The position numbers were made by a program, and so were the translations under genes. A stretch of 34,155 nt of DNA from an uncultured Campylobacter sp. (lineage in GTDB: Bacteria; Campylobacterota; Campylobacteria; Campylobacterales; Campylobacteraceae), in the NCBI RefSeq assembly GCF_938030145.1, contig NZ_CALHGM010000029.1:1-34155 (forward strand), in the 5' to 3' direction. Shown here piece by piece: positions 23,257 to 31,098 of the stretch; the first letter of the stretch is position 1, and every line of letters begins with the position of its first letter. Under the pieces are notes generated by a model. It searched no databases, was not told the DNA's origin, and saw nothing but the letters and a program-made list of their open reading frames with translations.

Positions 23257-26200
23257 TTAGCGCGAAATTTCGCTTAAATACGCCGCGAGCTGTCCGTATG
23301 CGATGCCGCTGTCGTTGCACGGAACGGCGCGATTTAGATGAAATTTTATCCCTCGCGCGCGCAGCTTTTCGCACGTAAGATTTAGAAGCGTGGTGTTTTG
23401 AAAGACCCCGCCGCTTAGCGCGACCTCGAGCCCTGCTCTCTCGGCGAAAGCGGCGATGAAATTTGCGATGCCGTTGATAAATTTCGTCGCGGCCAAGCGC
23501 GGCTCATCGCGCAAAGCCTGCAAAAACGCCTCTTCGTAATCGATCACATAACATTCGCCCTCAAGGCTCGGCGCGCAAGCTCTATTTTGCGGGGATTGAT
23601 CCGCATCGGCGGCGTTTTTGCTTTCAAGATTTATTAAATTTAGGGCGGATGCTCGGTTTATAGAATTTGCGGCAGAACTTTCATTCTTTTTGCCGCTGCC
23701 TTCGGCGATGTTTTGAGCCGCCGACCCAAGCTTGCCTTTGCTCGCCGTATCGTTCACAAGCTCTTTAAAATCGCCTTGTAGTGCGCAGTTATCTTTCACG
23801 CCGCTATGATTTTGCGCATTTAAACCGCCCTGCCCCGCTTCGCGCGCCAAATCATCGGCGCTTCGTTGCTGCGAAGCGGATTGCGGCGCGTTTTGGATAA
23901 AATTTTCTCCCTCCTTTCGCAGCGTAAATTCGTAACTCTGCTCGCAGCCGTCGATATATAGGTTCTCAAGTCGCATGCCCGCTTCGCCGTCGAAGCTTAC
24001 GGTTCGCAGGCCGCAAATGACCGCAGCAAACGCATCAAATAGCCGCCCTAGCGAGCTTGAGCGGATGGCACGCGGCGCGATTTTTTCTAAATTTGCGACT
24101 TCGCTTGCATTAAATTTTGCCAAAAACTCGCGCGCAGCGTCCTTTGCATTAAATTTAAACACGAGCGCGAGCGCAAGTTTGTAGATGTTTTTGATCGCAT
24201 TCTCGCCGCCGATAAGCGCGATCTCGTCGAATTTTGCCACGCGATTAAAGCCGAACTCGTTAAAAATCATCACCTCGCCTCCCCAGATCGTGCCGTCCGT
24301 GCCGTAGCCGGTGCCGTCGAAGCAAAAGCCGAGGTATTTTTTGCCGCTGCCTAGCAGCTCATTTTGCGCCAGATTCGACACCAGATGCGCAAAATGGTGC
24401 TGGTAGCGGATCACGGGGTATCCGCGCTGCTCGAAAAATCGCGTGTGCGAAAACTGTGGGTGCAGATCCGCGATGACGGCGTCAAATTTCAGCTCGTAGG
24501 CGTGCACGAACATATCCAAAAGCGCGAAAAATCGCTCATTCGTGGCGATGTTTTTAAGATCGCCGATGTAGGGCGAGATGAAAATTTGCCCGTCTTTGTA
24601 GATCGCAAACTGATTTTTCAGCTCCGCGCCGAGCGCCAGGAAAGTGCCTTTGAGCTGGAATTTGCTAGGGAAAATTTTTGGATTCATTCCGCGAGAGGTT
24701 CGCAAAAACAGCGCGCGATTTAGAGCGTTCGCTTCGGCGGAGGAATTTGTGTAGCTCGCTAAATTTGCGCTACTTGCCGGTTTTGCGGCATTCGCGAAAT
24801 TCACAGAACTTGTGGGATTTGCAATGTTTGCTAAATTTGCGATACCTGCGGCGCAGGCGGATTTCGTTTCACAAACAGGTTTCGCTTCGGCGGCAGAATT
24901 TGCGTCATCTTGGTTTTTTTGAGGCGCCGAATTTGTGTCGTCCCAGCTAGTTTTGGAAGTAAAATTTACGATATCGCAACTTGTATCCGTATCGGAAGGT
25001 CTTTGCGGGTTCTCGAAATTTAACCCGCCCGTGGAATTTCCATTAAAATTTTGCGGAGTAGTAAGAGTTTGGATAGACACGGAATTCGTCGTAGAATTCT
25101 GCGCTAAGATTAAATTTTGCACGGAGTTTTTCATCTCGGTGCAAGTCGCAAGCGACGTAGCAACTTTGCTCGAATTGCAAGCCGTTTTTGAATCAGGCGT
25201 TAAAGTTTGCGCTTCAAACGGCGGTAAAAACGCGATACTATCGTCGCTCGGCGTTAAAATTTCGCGGTCGTTATCCAGGTAAAACGAGATGACGCCGCCC
25301 AGCTTCGCGCGCAACTCCTCGCTGCTAAAAATGATGGGCTCGCTGCTAATGTTGGCGCTTGTGGCGACGATCGGGCGATCAAAGTATTCAAAAAGCAGCA
25401 GATGCACGCCAGTGTTGGCTAGGAAAATGCCGATTTTATTAAGGTTTGGCGCCACGCTTGGAGCGATAAAAATCGCACCCGCCTTAAAAATCGCCGAAAA
25501 GCTCGCGGGCAAACGCACGAAATCTCCCACGTTATCAAAATATGCGCCACGCGCGTCCGCCACACACGCCTGCGCAGAGCATGAGCCTTCCGAATTTATC
25601 GTCTGTTGCGGACTCGGCTCGCACGTCGCACGCTGCAAGTCTACCCCATCCTCAGCATGTCGCAAGCTCTGAATATTTGCCAAATTTTGCGAAATAGACT
25701 CGTCCGTCGCAAGCCGAGAATCAGGCTCATTTGCCACGCATTGCAAAGCCGCCTTATCTGCAGCATTTTGCAAGTCCTGCTCGCACGCCCCACGTCGCGA
25801 GTTCGTCCTATCCGCGGCATATTGCAAACTCGAAGTATTCGCAGAGTTTCGCGAAACGGGCTCGCTCGCCGCAGGCCGCAAATCAGATCCATTGTATGCG
25901 CGTTCTAGCTCGTTTACCGTGCTCTGCGAATCGTCTGCAGTTAGCATGTCGCAGGCGAAATTACGGCGCGCCGTTTTACTGAAAATTTGCGTACTCTGCA
26001 ATCCGCCCTGCTCTGCACAATCTTCAGCGCCTTGCGTACTAAAATTTTGCGCTGCGGAATTGCGTAAATTTTGTAGCTCAGAGTCCTGCTCTTGCGCCGA
26101 TTTTTCTTGCTCGCCCGCAAATCTCGGCGATATAGAATTTTTGCCTTGCGCCTTTAAATTTTGCGTGCTGAAATCCGCCGCAAAGCCCGCCTCTGTGCGC

Positions 26201-27639
26201 CAAGAAAACTCACGCTTTTTTAAAATCACGATCGGCTTGACATTGCAATCTATCAGTGCCTCCTCCTCTGCGCTTAAGCTAGCTGCGCGCCATGCTTGCG
26301 CTGCGTCGCGGCACATGATCGCGAAGGGCTTGCTCGGGCGCTTTTTGAGCGTTCGCAGCATGCGTACCGCGCGCTCGTTCGTCGCATCGCAAACGATATG
26401 AAAGCCGCCCATCCCCTTGATCGCGCCGATCTGCCCACGCCGCAAAAGCTCCGCCGTGCGCGCTATCGCCTCCTCGCCGCTTGATAAAATTTCGCCGCCC
26501 GCGCCGCATAAAAACAGCTGCGGACCGCAGTGCGGGCAGGAGATCGGCTCGGCGTGGTAGCGGCGCGTGAGAGGATCCGTGTATTCGCCGCGGCAGAACT
26601 CGCACATCTCAAACGCCCTCATCGTGGTATTTGCGCGGTCGTACGGCAACGCGGCGATGATGCTAAGGCGCGGGCCGCAATCCGTGCAGTTGATAAATGG
26701 GTAGTGAAAGCGCGGATTTTGGGGGTCGTAAAACTCTTTTTTGCACTGATCGCAGATCGCAAAATCGGGCAAAATCGGGTTAAATTTACGTCCCTCCTTG
26801 GATTGCGTGATCTTAAAATCAGTAAAATTCTGCGTAAAATCTTGCGTATTTAGATCGGTGCGGATAATTTTATCGATACGACAAAGCGGCGGCGCTTCGC
26901 CGCGAAGGCGCCGCTCGAAAATTTTTAAAATTTCTTCTTCGCACAGATATTGCTCGACACTTTGTGAATCGTGTTTAAAGTCCTGCAAGTCCTCTTTCGC
27001 ATCTTGCAAGTCACGTTTAGTATTTTGCAAGTCTTGCAACGATTCATTCTGCGACATACCGCGCTTTTGCACGACGAAATTTTGATCCGACGAAGCGGGC
27101 AAAATGGAGCCCTGCTCGTTTAGATCGGTCTCGAATAAGTTCGGTAAAAATTTCTCGCTCGCTGCGGCTTGCGAATCGCTCGTCAAATTATGCGACAAGC
27201 TCGTCAAATCTGAATCAGGCAGGCTTGCTAAATCATTCAATAAATCTCGCGGCAAGCCAGTCAAATCACTTGGCGAGTTCGGCGCGCTCTGCGGCGAAAA
27301 GGGGCTCTCGTTTAAATTTGAACTTGCAAAATTTTGTGATGAGTTCGCGGCTTTGTTAGAATCCGACTCGGCAGAATTTAAAGACCGAGCAGCTGATAAC
27401 GATACTTTCTGCGCTTGAATTTCGTTAGAATTCGGCTCATCTAAATTTAAAGGGGCGGAATTTTTATCAATAGAGCCTTTTTGCGGCTCGGAAAGGTCTG
27501 CGCAAACGATGATTTTAACGCCCTCGCCGTCGTTATAAACCTCGCCTTTCAGCCCCAAATCCATGGCGAGTTTGTAGACGAACGGGCGAAATCCTACCCC
27601 CTGAACTGCTCCGAAAACCTCAAATTTAGCCGCTTTCAT
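23257..27639 (-). CDS. hypF: carbamoyltransferase HypF, doubled in size by inserts
   Basis: HypF uses carbamoyl phosphate and ATP to load HypE, the first step of cyanide-ligand synthesis. The ATG at 27639 is chosen because the acylphosphatase domain begins there (KAAKFEVFGAVQGVGFRPFV). All family parts are present in order: acylphosphatase, zinc fingers (ICDQCKKEFYDP, NCTDCGPRLS, MCEFCRGEY, SCPHCGPQL), the YrdC-like domain (GAIKGMGGFHIVCDATN; RPIVATSANIS) and the Kae1-like carbamoyltransferase domain (RYQHHFAHL; LSGGVFQNTTL). The protein has 1460 residues, whereas HypF is about 750-800. The excess lies in four low-complexity blocks at about 50-231, 489-699, 812-974 and 1251-1359. All keep the frame and fall between or at the edges of domains. 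Catalytic motifs are intact, so activity is plausible. Confidence 0.94.
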   Translation of the reverse strand: MKAAKFEVFGAVQGVGFRPFVYKLAMDLGLKGEVYNDGEGVKIIVCADLSEPQKGSIDKNSAPLNLDEPNSNEIQAQKVSLSAARSLNSAESDSNKAANSSQNFASSNLNESPFSPQSAPNSPSDLTGLPRDLLNDLASLPDSDLTSLSHNLTSDSQAAASEKFLPNLFETDLNEQGSILPASSDQNFVVQKRGMSQNESLQDLQNTKRDLQDAKEDLQDFKHDSQSVEQYLCEEEILKIFERRLRGEAPPLCRIDKIIRTDLNTQDFTQNFTDFKITQSKEGRKFNPILPDFAICDQCKKEFYDPQNPRFHYPFINCTDCGPRLSIIAALPYDRANTTMRAFEMCEFCRGEYTDPLTRRYHAEPISCPHCGPQLFLCGAGGEILSSGEEAIARTAELLRRGQIGAIKGMGGFHIVCDATNERAVRMLRTLKKRPSKPFAIMCRDAAQAWRAASLSAEEEALIDCNVKPIVILKKREFSWRTEAGFAADFSTQNLKAQGKNSISPRFAGEQEKSAQEQDSELQNLRNSAAQNFSTQGAEDCAEQGGLQSTQIFSKTARRNFACDMLTADDSQSTVNELERAYNGSDLRPAASEPVSRNSANTSSLQYAADRTNSRRGACEQDLQNAADKAALQCVANEPDSRLATDESISQNLANIQSLRHAEDGVDLQRATCEPSPQQTINSEGSCSAQACVADARGAYFDNVGDFVRLPASFSAIFKAGAIFIAPSVAPNLNKIGIFLANTGVHLLLFEYFDRPIVATSANISSEPIIFSSEELRAKLGGVISFYLDNDREILTPSDDSIAFLPPFEAQTLTPDSKTACNSSKVATSLATCTEMKNSVQNLILAQNSTTNSVSIQTLTTPQNFNGNSTGGLNFENPQRPSDTDTSCDIVNFTSKTSWDDTNSAPQKNQDDANSAAEAKPVCETKSACAAGIANLANIANPTSSVNFANAAKPASSANLASYTNSSAEANALNRALFLRTSRGMNPKIFPSKFQLKGTFLALGAELKNQFAIYKDGQIFISPYIGDLKNIATNERFFALLDMFVHAYELKFDAVIADLHPQFSHTRFFEQRGYPVIRYQHHFAHLVSNLAQNELLGSGKKYLGFCFDGTGYGTDGTIWGGEVMIFNEFGFNRVAKFDEIALIGGENAIKNIYKLALALVFKFNAKDAAREFLAKFNASEVANLEKIAPRAIRSSSLGRLFDAFAAVICGLRTVSFDGEAGMRLENLYIDGCEQSYEFTLRKEGENFIQNAPQSASQQRSADDLAREAGQGGLNAQNHSGVKDNCALQGDFKELVNDTASKGKLGSAAQNIAEGSGKKNESSAANSINRASALNLINLESKNAADADQSPQNRACAPSLEGECYVIDYEEAFLQALRDEPRLAATKFINGIANFIAAFAERAGLEVALSGGVFQNTTLLNLTCEKLRARGIKFHLNRAVPCNDSGIAYGQLAAYLSEISR
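23563..23889 (-). repeat. hypF insert 4
   Basis: About 109 codons of Ser/Ala/Gln/Asn/Asp-rich sequence inside the carbamoyltransferase domain, between the ENLYIDGCEQSYEFTL region and CYVIDYEEAFLQAL. It contains GAATTT and AAATTT sites. Confidence 0.7.
24718..25206 (-). repeat. hypF insert 3
   Basis: About 163 codons between the YrdC-like domain (DDSIAFLPPFEAQ) and the carbamoyltransferase domain (RALFLRTSRGMNPKIF). It holds many RAATTY sites of all four kinds (for example GGAATTCG and AGAATTC near 25080-25100). It encodes short echoes such as NLANIANP, NFANAAKP and NLASYTNS. Confidence 0.75.
25543..26175 (-). repeat. hypF insert 2, with spaced imperfect repeats
   Basis: About 211 codons inside the YrdC-like domain, between VILKKREFSWRTEAG and the segment GDFVRLPASF. 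Imperfect repeats recur: LQYAADR, LQNAADK, LQCVANE, LRHAEDG and RGACEQD, RATCEPS. They correspond to DNA echoes of the kind TTGCAAGTC and GCTCGCACG. Confidence 0.7.
26947..27492 (-). repeat. hypF insert 1, with a DLQD repeat
   Basis: About 182 codons after the first strand-helix units of the acylphosphatase domain. The last part is a short-period repeat (SLQDLQ, RDLQDA, EDLQDF) written by TTGCAAGTC units every 21-27 bases (about 26980-27040). Confidence 0.7.
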
Positions 27640-27924
27640 GCACGTGCTTTCATAAATTGCGCGCCACAGTAGCTGTTTTGCGAGCAAGTTGTGCTCGCAG
27701 CGGGCGGATAAAACGTACCGGGCGCCTCAAAATATGCTCTAAATTTAATAAAATTTGATCCTTCGCGCCCGCGCCCTTTGCCGCTTTTTTTGAAATTTCG
27801 CGCAATCTCGTTTGCGCTAAGCTTACCAGCATAACGCAGCTATCGGCGCCGCAATGTCCGCGCAACTCGCTGTTTTGCGGACAAGACTTAGGAGTTTTAC
27901 CAAAAATTCGCATATATGCCCGAT

Positions 27925-29562
27925 CTAGCGAGCTTGAAGCGCGAAGCTGTCGCTAAAGCTCGCGTCAAAATTTTTGCAAAGCTTAAGCATCAAATCCGCA
28001 AATTTGCGCCCGCTAAACATCGCTCCGCCGAAGATCAAAACGTCAAAATCCTCTTTGCGCTCATCCGCCAGATCGCTTAAAAAATAGCCTAAACTATCGA
28101 AGAATCCGAACGCAAACAGCTTTTCATTGGCGCCTGCGAGCGCATAGCTCATCGCTGAGCGCAAAATTTTATCCGCTTGCACGCAGCCGCGCTCGTCCGT
28201 GCAAAAATCGAGTCGCACCCCTTTGCCGCCCGTAAAATCCTCCGCAGCCGCCGTCAAAAATTCCGCATCGCGCCCCCAGATAAGCTGTGCAGCCACACTA
28301 AAGATACCGTAAAATCCCGCATTTGCGCTTTTTAGAATTTCATCGATTTTTGCGGCGTCTACGTTAAATTTGGCGTTGAAATTTTCAAGCAGTTTCGCGC
28401 CCGTCTCATCCGCGCAAATTTTAGCTTTAAGCTCGTCAAAGCTGCGCGGCAGATCGAATTTAAGTAGAATTTTTTTGGAGCTTTCGCTATAAATTGCGAT
28501 CTCATCATCCGCGCCCACGCCCAAAAAGCAGCGCAAAACCCGTTTTTTGGGATCATCTAAAAGCCCTTTTTCACGGTACGTAAGCGCAAAAAGAGCGGAG
28601 TTTTTGTCCTTTGAGTTTTTTAGATATGAGCTTGCAGCGTCGCTTAAAAAGTCCTCGTTTTGCACGATCAAAAAGCCATTTTGCAGCGGCGCGACCTTAA
28701 AAAGAGGGTATTTTTGCGCCGCGCTTTCGCATTTTACGCTTAAAAAATAGATCCCGTCGCTTGCCAAAGCGCGCACCAGCGCAAACACGAATATGTCGCC
28801 CGCAAGCTTTACGTCAAAAAATTTAGGCGCGTTCTCGTGGTTTTTTCTAAAGATCGCATTGGTTTTTAGGCTTATGAGCGGCTTTTCAAAGGCTGCGAGC
28901 GCGATTTTACTCTTTTCATCGCTCACAAAAATCCGATCCAGCGCGCCCACTCCTGCAGCTATCAAAAAATCGGCGCTAAAATCCACATCCGCCTTGAGCG
29001 TGAAAGTTGCGCCACCGCGCTTAATCTGCACCTGCTGAGCATGAAATAAGTTTATGCGGCAAAGCTCCAGTAAGCCGGCGAAATTATCCCTGCATACCGC
29101 TTTAAATTTTCCCTCATGAAGCACGTCGGCGCTGCTTATTATTCCGAATTCATTTTGAGACGGCTCGGCGTGAGCGAGGTATTCCTTCATCACTCGCGGA
29201 GTGAAATTATTAAATTTAGTCGTGCTACGGGCATTTGAAATTTCATCCTCGAAAAATTTGCTTAAATCGCCCGAGGAGGCATCTTCAAATGTGCCGTTAA
29301 ATTTCAGCGCTTTCGCTTCGGCGCCGCCTTCGTCCACCACGCGCACGGAGGATTTTGCCAAAAATATGGAGTTTGGAATCAGCGGCATCGCCTCGTCGCT
29401 AAATTTTAAAATTTCATCCTCGCTGCCGCGCACGAAAAGGCTTATTAAGCTCGCCTCTTTTTTCAGGCAAAACTCAAGTGCGCTTTTGCGAGCATAAAAC
29501 AGCAAGAAGTGCGCTATCAGCGCGTTTTCATTAAGGTAGTTAAACTCATATGTTACTATCAT
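27925..29562 (-). CDS. hydE: hydrogenase accessory protein HydE
   Basis: Protein of 545 residues in the place occupied by hydE of Helicobacter and Wolinella, directly after hydD. Its biochemical role is not established; in Helicobacter it is associated with hydrogenase activity. No signal peptide or membrane helix is seen. The C-terminal part (GFFDSLGYFLSDLADERKED then DVLIFGGAMFSGRKFADLML) resembles the HypF carbamoyltransferase end (ANFIAAFAERAGLEVALSGG then VFQNTTLLNL), so a degenerate HypF/Kae1-type fold is possible; this is inference. The start is the ATG at 29562, with GGGGGCGAG directly before it, overlapping hydD by 17 bases. A longer frame from 29637 lacks a better site. Confidence 0.75.
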   Translation of the reverse strand: MIVTYEFNYLNENALIAHFLLFYARKSALEFCLKKEASLISLFVRGSEDEILKFSDEAMPLIPNSIFLAKSSVRVVDEGGAEAKALKFNGTFEDASSGDLSKFFEDEISNARSTTKFNNFTPRVMKEYLAHAEPSQNEFGIISSADVLHEGKFKAVCRDNFAGLLELCRINLFHAQQVQIKRGGATFTLKADVDFSADFLIAAGVGALDRIFVSDEKSKIALAAFEKPLISLKTNAIFRKNHENAPKFFDVKLAGDIFVFALVRALASDGIYFLSVKCESAAQKYPLFKVAPLQNGFLIVQNEDFLSDAASSYLKNSKDKNSALFALTYREKGLLDDPKKRVLRCFLGVGADDEIAIYSESSKKILLKFDLPRSFDELKAKICADETGAKLLENFNAKFNVDAAKIDEILKSANAGFYGIFSVAAQLIWGRDAEFLTAAAEDFTGGKGVRLDFCTDERGCVQADKILRSAMSYALAGANEKLFAFGFFDSLGYFLSDLADERKEDFDVLIFGGAMFSGRKFADLMLKLCKNFDASFSDSFALQAR

Positions 29563-30424
29563 CTCGCCCCCTTTTTGCAAATCGATCCGCGATATCTTGG
29601 ACGCTGAGATCGGCGATTTTTTCATGCGCGAAGCCAAGATCCGATAGGTACTTAAGCGCCGTTTTTTCCATGGTTTTTGAGGACTCTAATATCACGGAGC
29701 TTAGCTTAAAGCTCGCCTCCTCGATGCGCCGCGGCACGACAGCTAGAATTTTAACGTGAGGCAGATCGCCGCAAAGATCCATCATCTGCAGGGTTTGAAG
29801 CATTTCGACCTCGTGTGCCGAACCGCTCCAGCTGATCTGCTTAGGCATCGCGTCGTAGTCGAAAAAATACACCTCGCCGCCCTTTGCGCCGTCCGCGTCT
29901 ATGCAATCTACGAGCAAAATTTCATCAAATTCCGCTATCGTAGGCATCAAAAAGCTAGCTAGCGTCCCGCCGTCGATAAATCGGATCTGATCCGCGCTGT
30001 TGCTCGGCGCGGCGGAATTTTCGGCGATAAAGTCCGCATTGATATAGCTTTGCGCTGCGGAATTTATGACGGAATTTTGCGAAGTAGAATTTGAAGCTGA
30101 ATTCTGCTTTGCGGAATGTTCTGGAGTAGAATTTCGGTCTAAATTTACTGCCGCGGAATTTCGCTCGGAGTTAGAATTTTCATCCGCAAAATTTTGCAAG
30201 GAGTCTCGCTCTATGGAATTTTGTGAGGTAGAATTTTGTATCGCAGAGACTTGGGCGGAATTTTGCATGAAATTCTGCGCCGCGATATCCTCGCCCGCCA
30301 TAGAATTTCGTGCGGCGGCTTTAGGATAAAATTTATAGTTCTGCGCGAGCGCGCGGACGAAGTGCACGCCTATGCCCTCGTCCGCGTAGATGACGTTGCC
30401 GATACCCAGTACCAGCACCCTCAA
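29546..30424 (-). CDS. hydD: hydrogenase maturation endopeptidase HydD, with insert
   Basis: HybD/HycI-type nickel-dependent protease that removes the C-terminal peptide of the large subunit HydB after nickel insertion. The family start VLGIGNVIYADEGIGVHFV carries the metal-binding glutamate or aspartate (DEG). LLVDCIDADG and the histidine in SGSAHEVEMLQTL complete the nickel site. The protein has 292 residues, while relatives have about 160-190. The excess is a Ser/Asn/Ala/Gln block at residues 35-146 (for example SAIQNSTSQNSIERDS) between helix 1 and the strand IRFIDGGTL. The start overlaps the hydC stop by ATGA. Confidence 0.93.
   Translation of the reverse strand: MRVLVLGIGNVIYADEGIGVHFVRALAQNYKFYPKAAARNSMAGEDIAAQNFMQNSAQVSAIQNSTSQNSIERDSLQNFADENSNSERNSAAVNLDRNSTPEHSAKQNSASNSTSQNSVINSAAQSYINADFIAENSAAPSNSADQIRFIDGGTLASFLMPTIAEFDEILLVDCIDADGAKGGEVYFFDYDAMPKQISWSGSAHEVEMLQTLQMMDLCGDLPHVKILAVVPRRIEEASFKLSSVILESSKTMEKTALKYLSDLGFAHEKIADLSVQDIADRFAKRGRDDSNI
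30010..30325 (-). repeat. RAATTY array inside hydD
   Basis: In-frame insert. Between 30001 and 30340 I count 16 RAATTY palindromes: eleven GAATTT, one GAATTC, three AAATTT and one AAATTC. Spacing is mostly 10-25 bases. Each contributes Asn-Ser, Gln-Asn, Lys-Phe or similar pairs, depending on phase. Frame and host motifs are intact. Confidence 0.8.
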
Positions 30425-31095
30425 GCGTGCTCTTCCTTTTTAAATTTATAGCCGCTTACGATCGCGTCCATCGCGCCGTCTCTACCCTTGACGGCGTTAA
30501 AGACCGCCATATAGACGTGGATCGGTACGAAGATTATGATGATATTCATGCAAAGATGGTGAATCATTCGAACTTCGCTTAGACCGCCCATTGCAGCTTC
30601 CAATGGGCGTAAGAGCCCGTATAACGCGCCGCCTAACCCCTCGTGATAGACGTGAACGTATAGAATCATTCCCGTTAGGCAGATTACGAATAGCACTAGA
30701 TAAAAGCCCAGATATGATATGAACTGCAAAGGGTTATAAACGCCGCGAAGATGCGGGTGCTCGCCCAAAAAGATATAGTATTTGATCTGAGCGATCCAGA
30801 TGCGAGGGCTAAAAAAATCCTTGATGCTTAAAAGCTCTTTTCTACTCTTTTTATCGAAGAAGAAAAGATAAGTTTTAAAGATCGCCGCACCGATCATCGC
30901 AAAGCCGAAGATCAGATGCACGAATCTAAATTTAGCCTGCATAAAAAGCACCGGCTCGGGACTCACCTCGGGCGCGGTGAAAACGAAGGCGATGTAATAT
31001 CCGGTAATCACCAAAATCGTAATGCAAAGCGCACGCAGCCAGTGCGTGAGCCTAAGACCGATGGAGAACTCGTATTCCGCAAATCTTTTTTTCAT
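30421..31095 (-). CDS. hydC: hydrogenase cytochrome b subunit HydC
   Basis: Membrane di-haem cytochrome b of 224 residues that anchors the hydrogenase and passes electrons to menaquinone. Four membrane helices lie at about 18-40, 55-80, 125-147 and 182-200. Candidate haem ligands are H18 (RLTHWLRAL), H60 (FRFVHLIFG), H179 or H180 (MIHHLCMN) and H193 (VPIHVYMAV). The 42- and 13/14-residue distances fit the family. It starts 3 bases after the hydB stop and overlaps hydD at its end. No insert is present. Confidence 0.95.
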   Translation of the reverse strand: MKKRFAEYEFSIGLRLTHWLRALCITILVITGYYIAFVFTAPEVSPEPVLFMQAKFRFVHLIFGFAMIGAAIFKTYLFFFDKKSRKELLSIKDFFSPRIWIAQIKYYIFLGEHPHLRGVYNPLQFISYLGFYLVLFVICLTGMILYVHVYHEGLGGALYGLLRPLEAAMGGLSEVRMIHHLCMNIIIIFVPIHVYMAVFNAVKGRDGAMDAIVSGYKFKKEEHA

Positions 31096-31098
31096 CGT

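Noticed and set aside
27640..27687. Longer hypF start at 27687
   Set aside because: The added 16 residues precede the conserved acylphosphatase start and have no ribosome site.
27650..27913. Open frame of 87 codons on the minus strand between hydE and hypF
   Set aside because: It overlaps the start of hypF, has no clear ribosome site and reads as random basic sequence.
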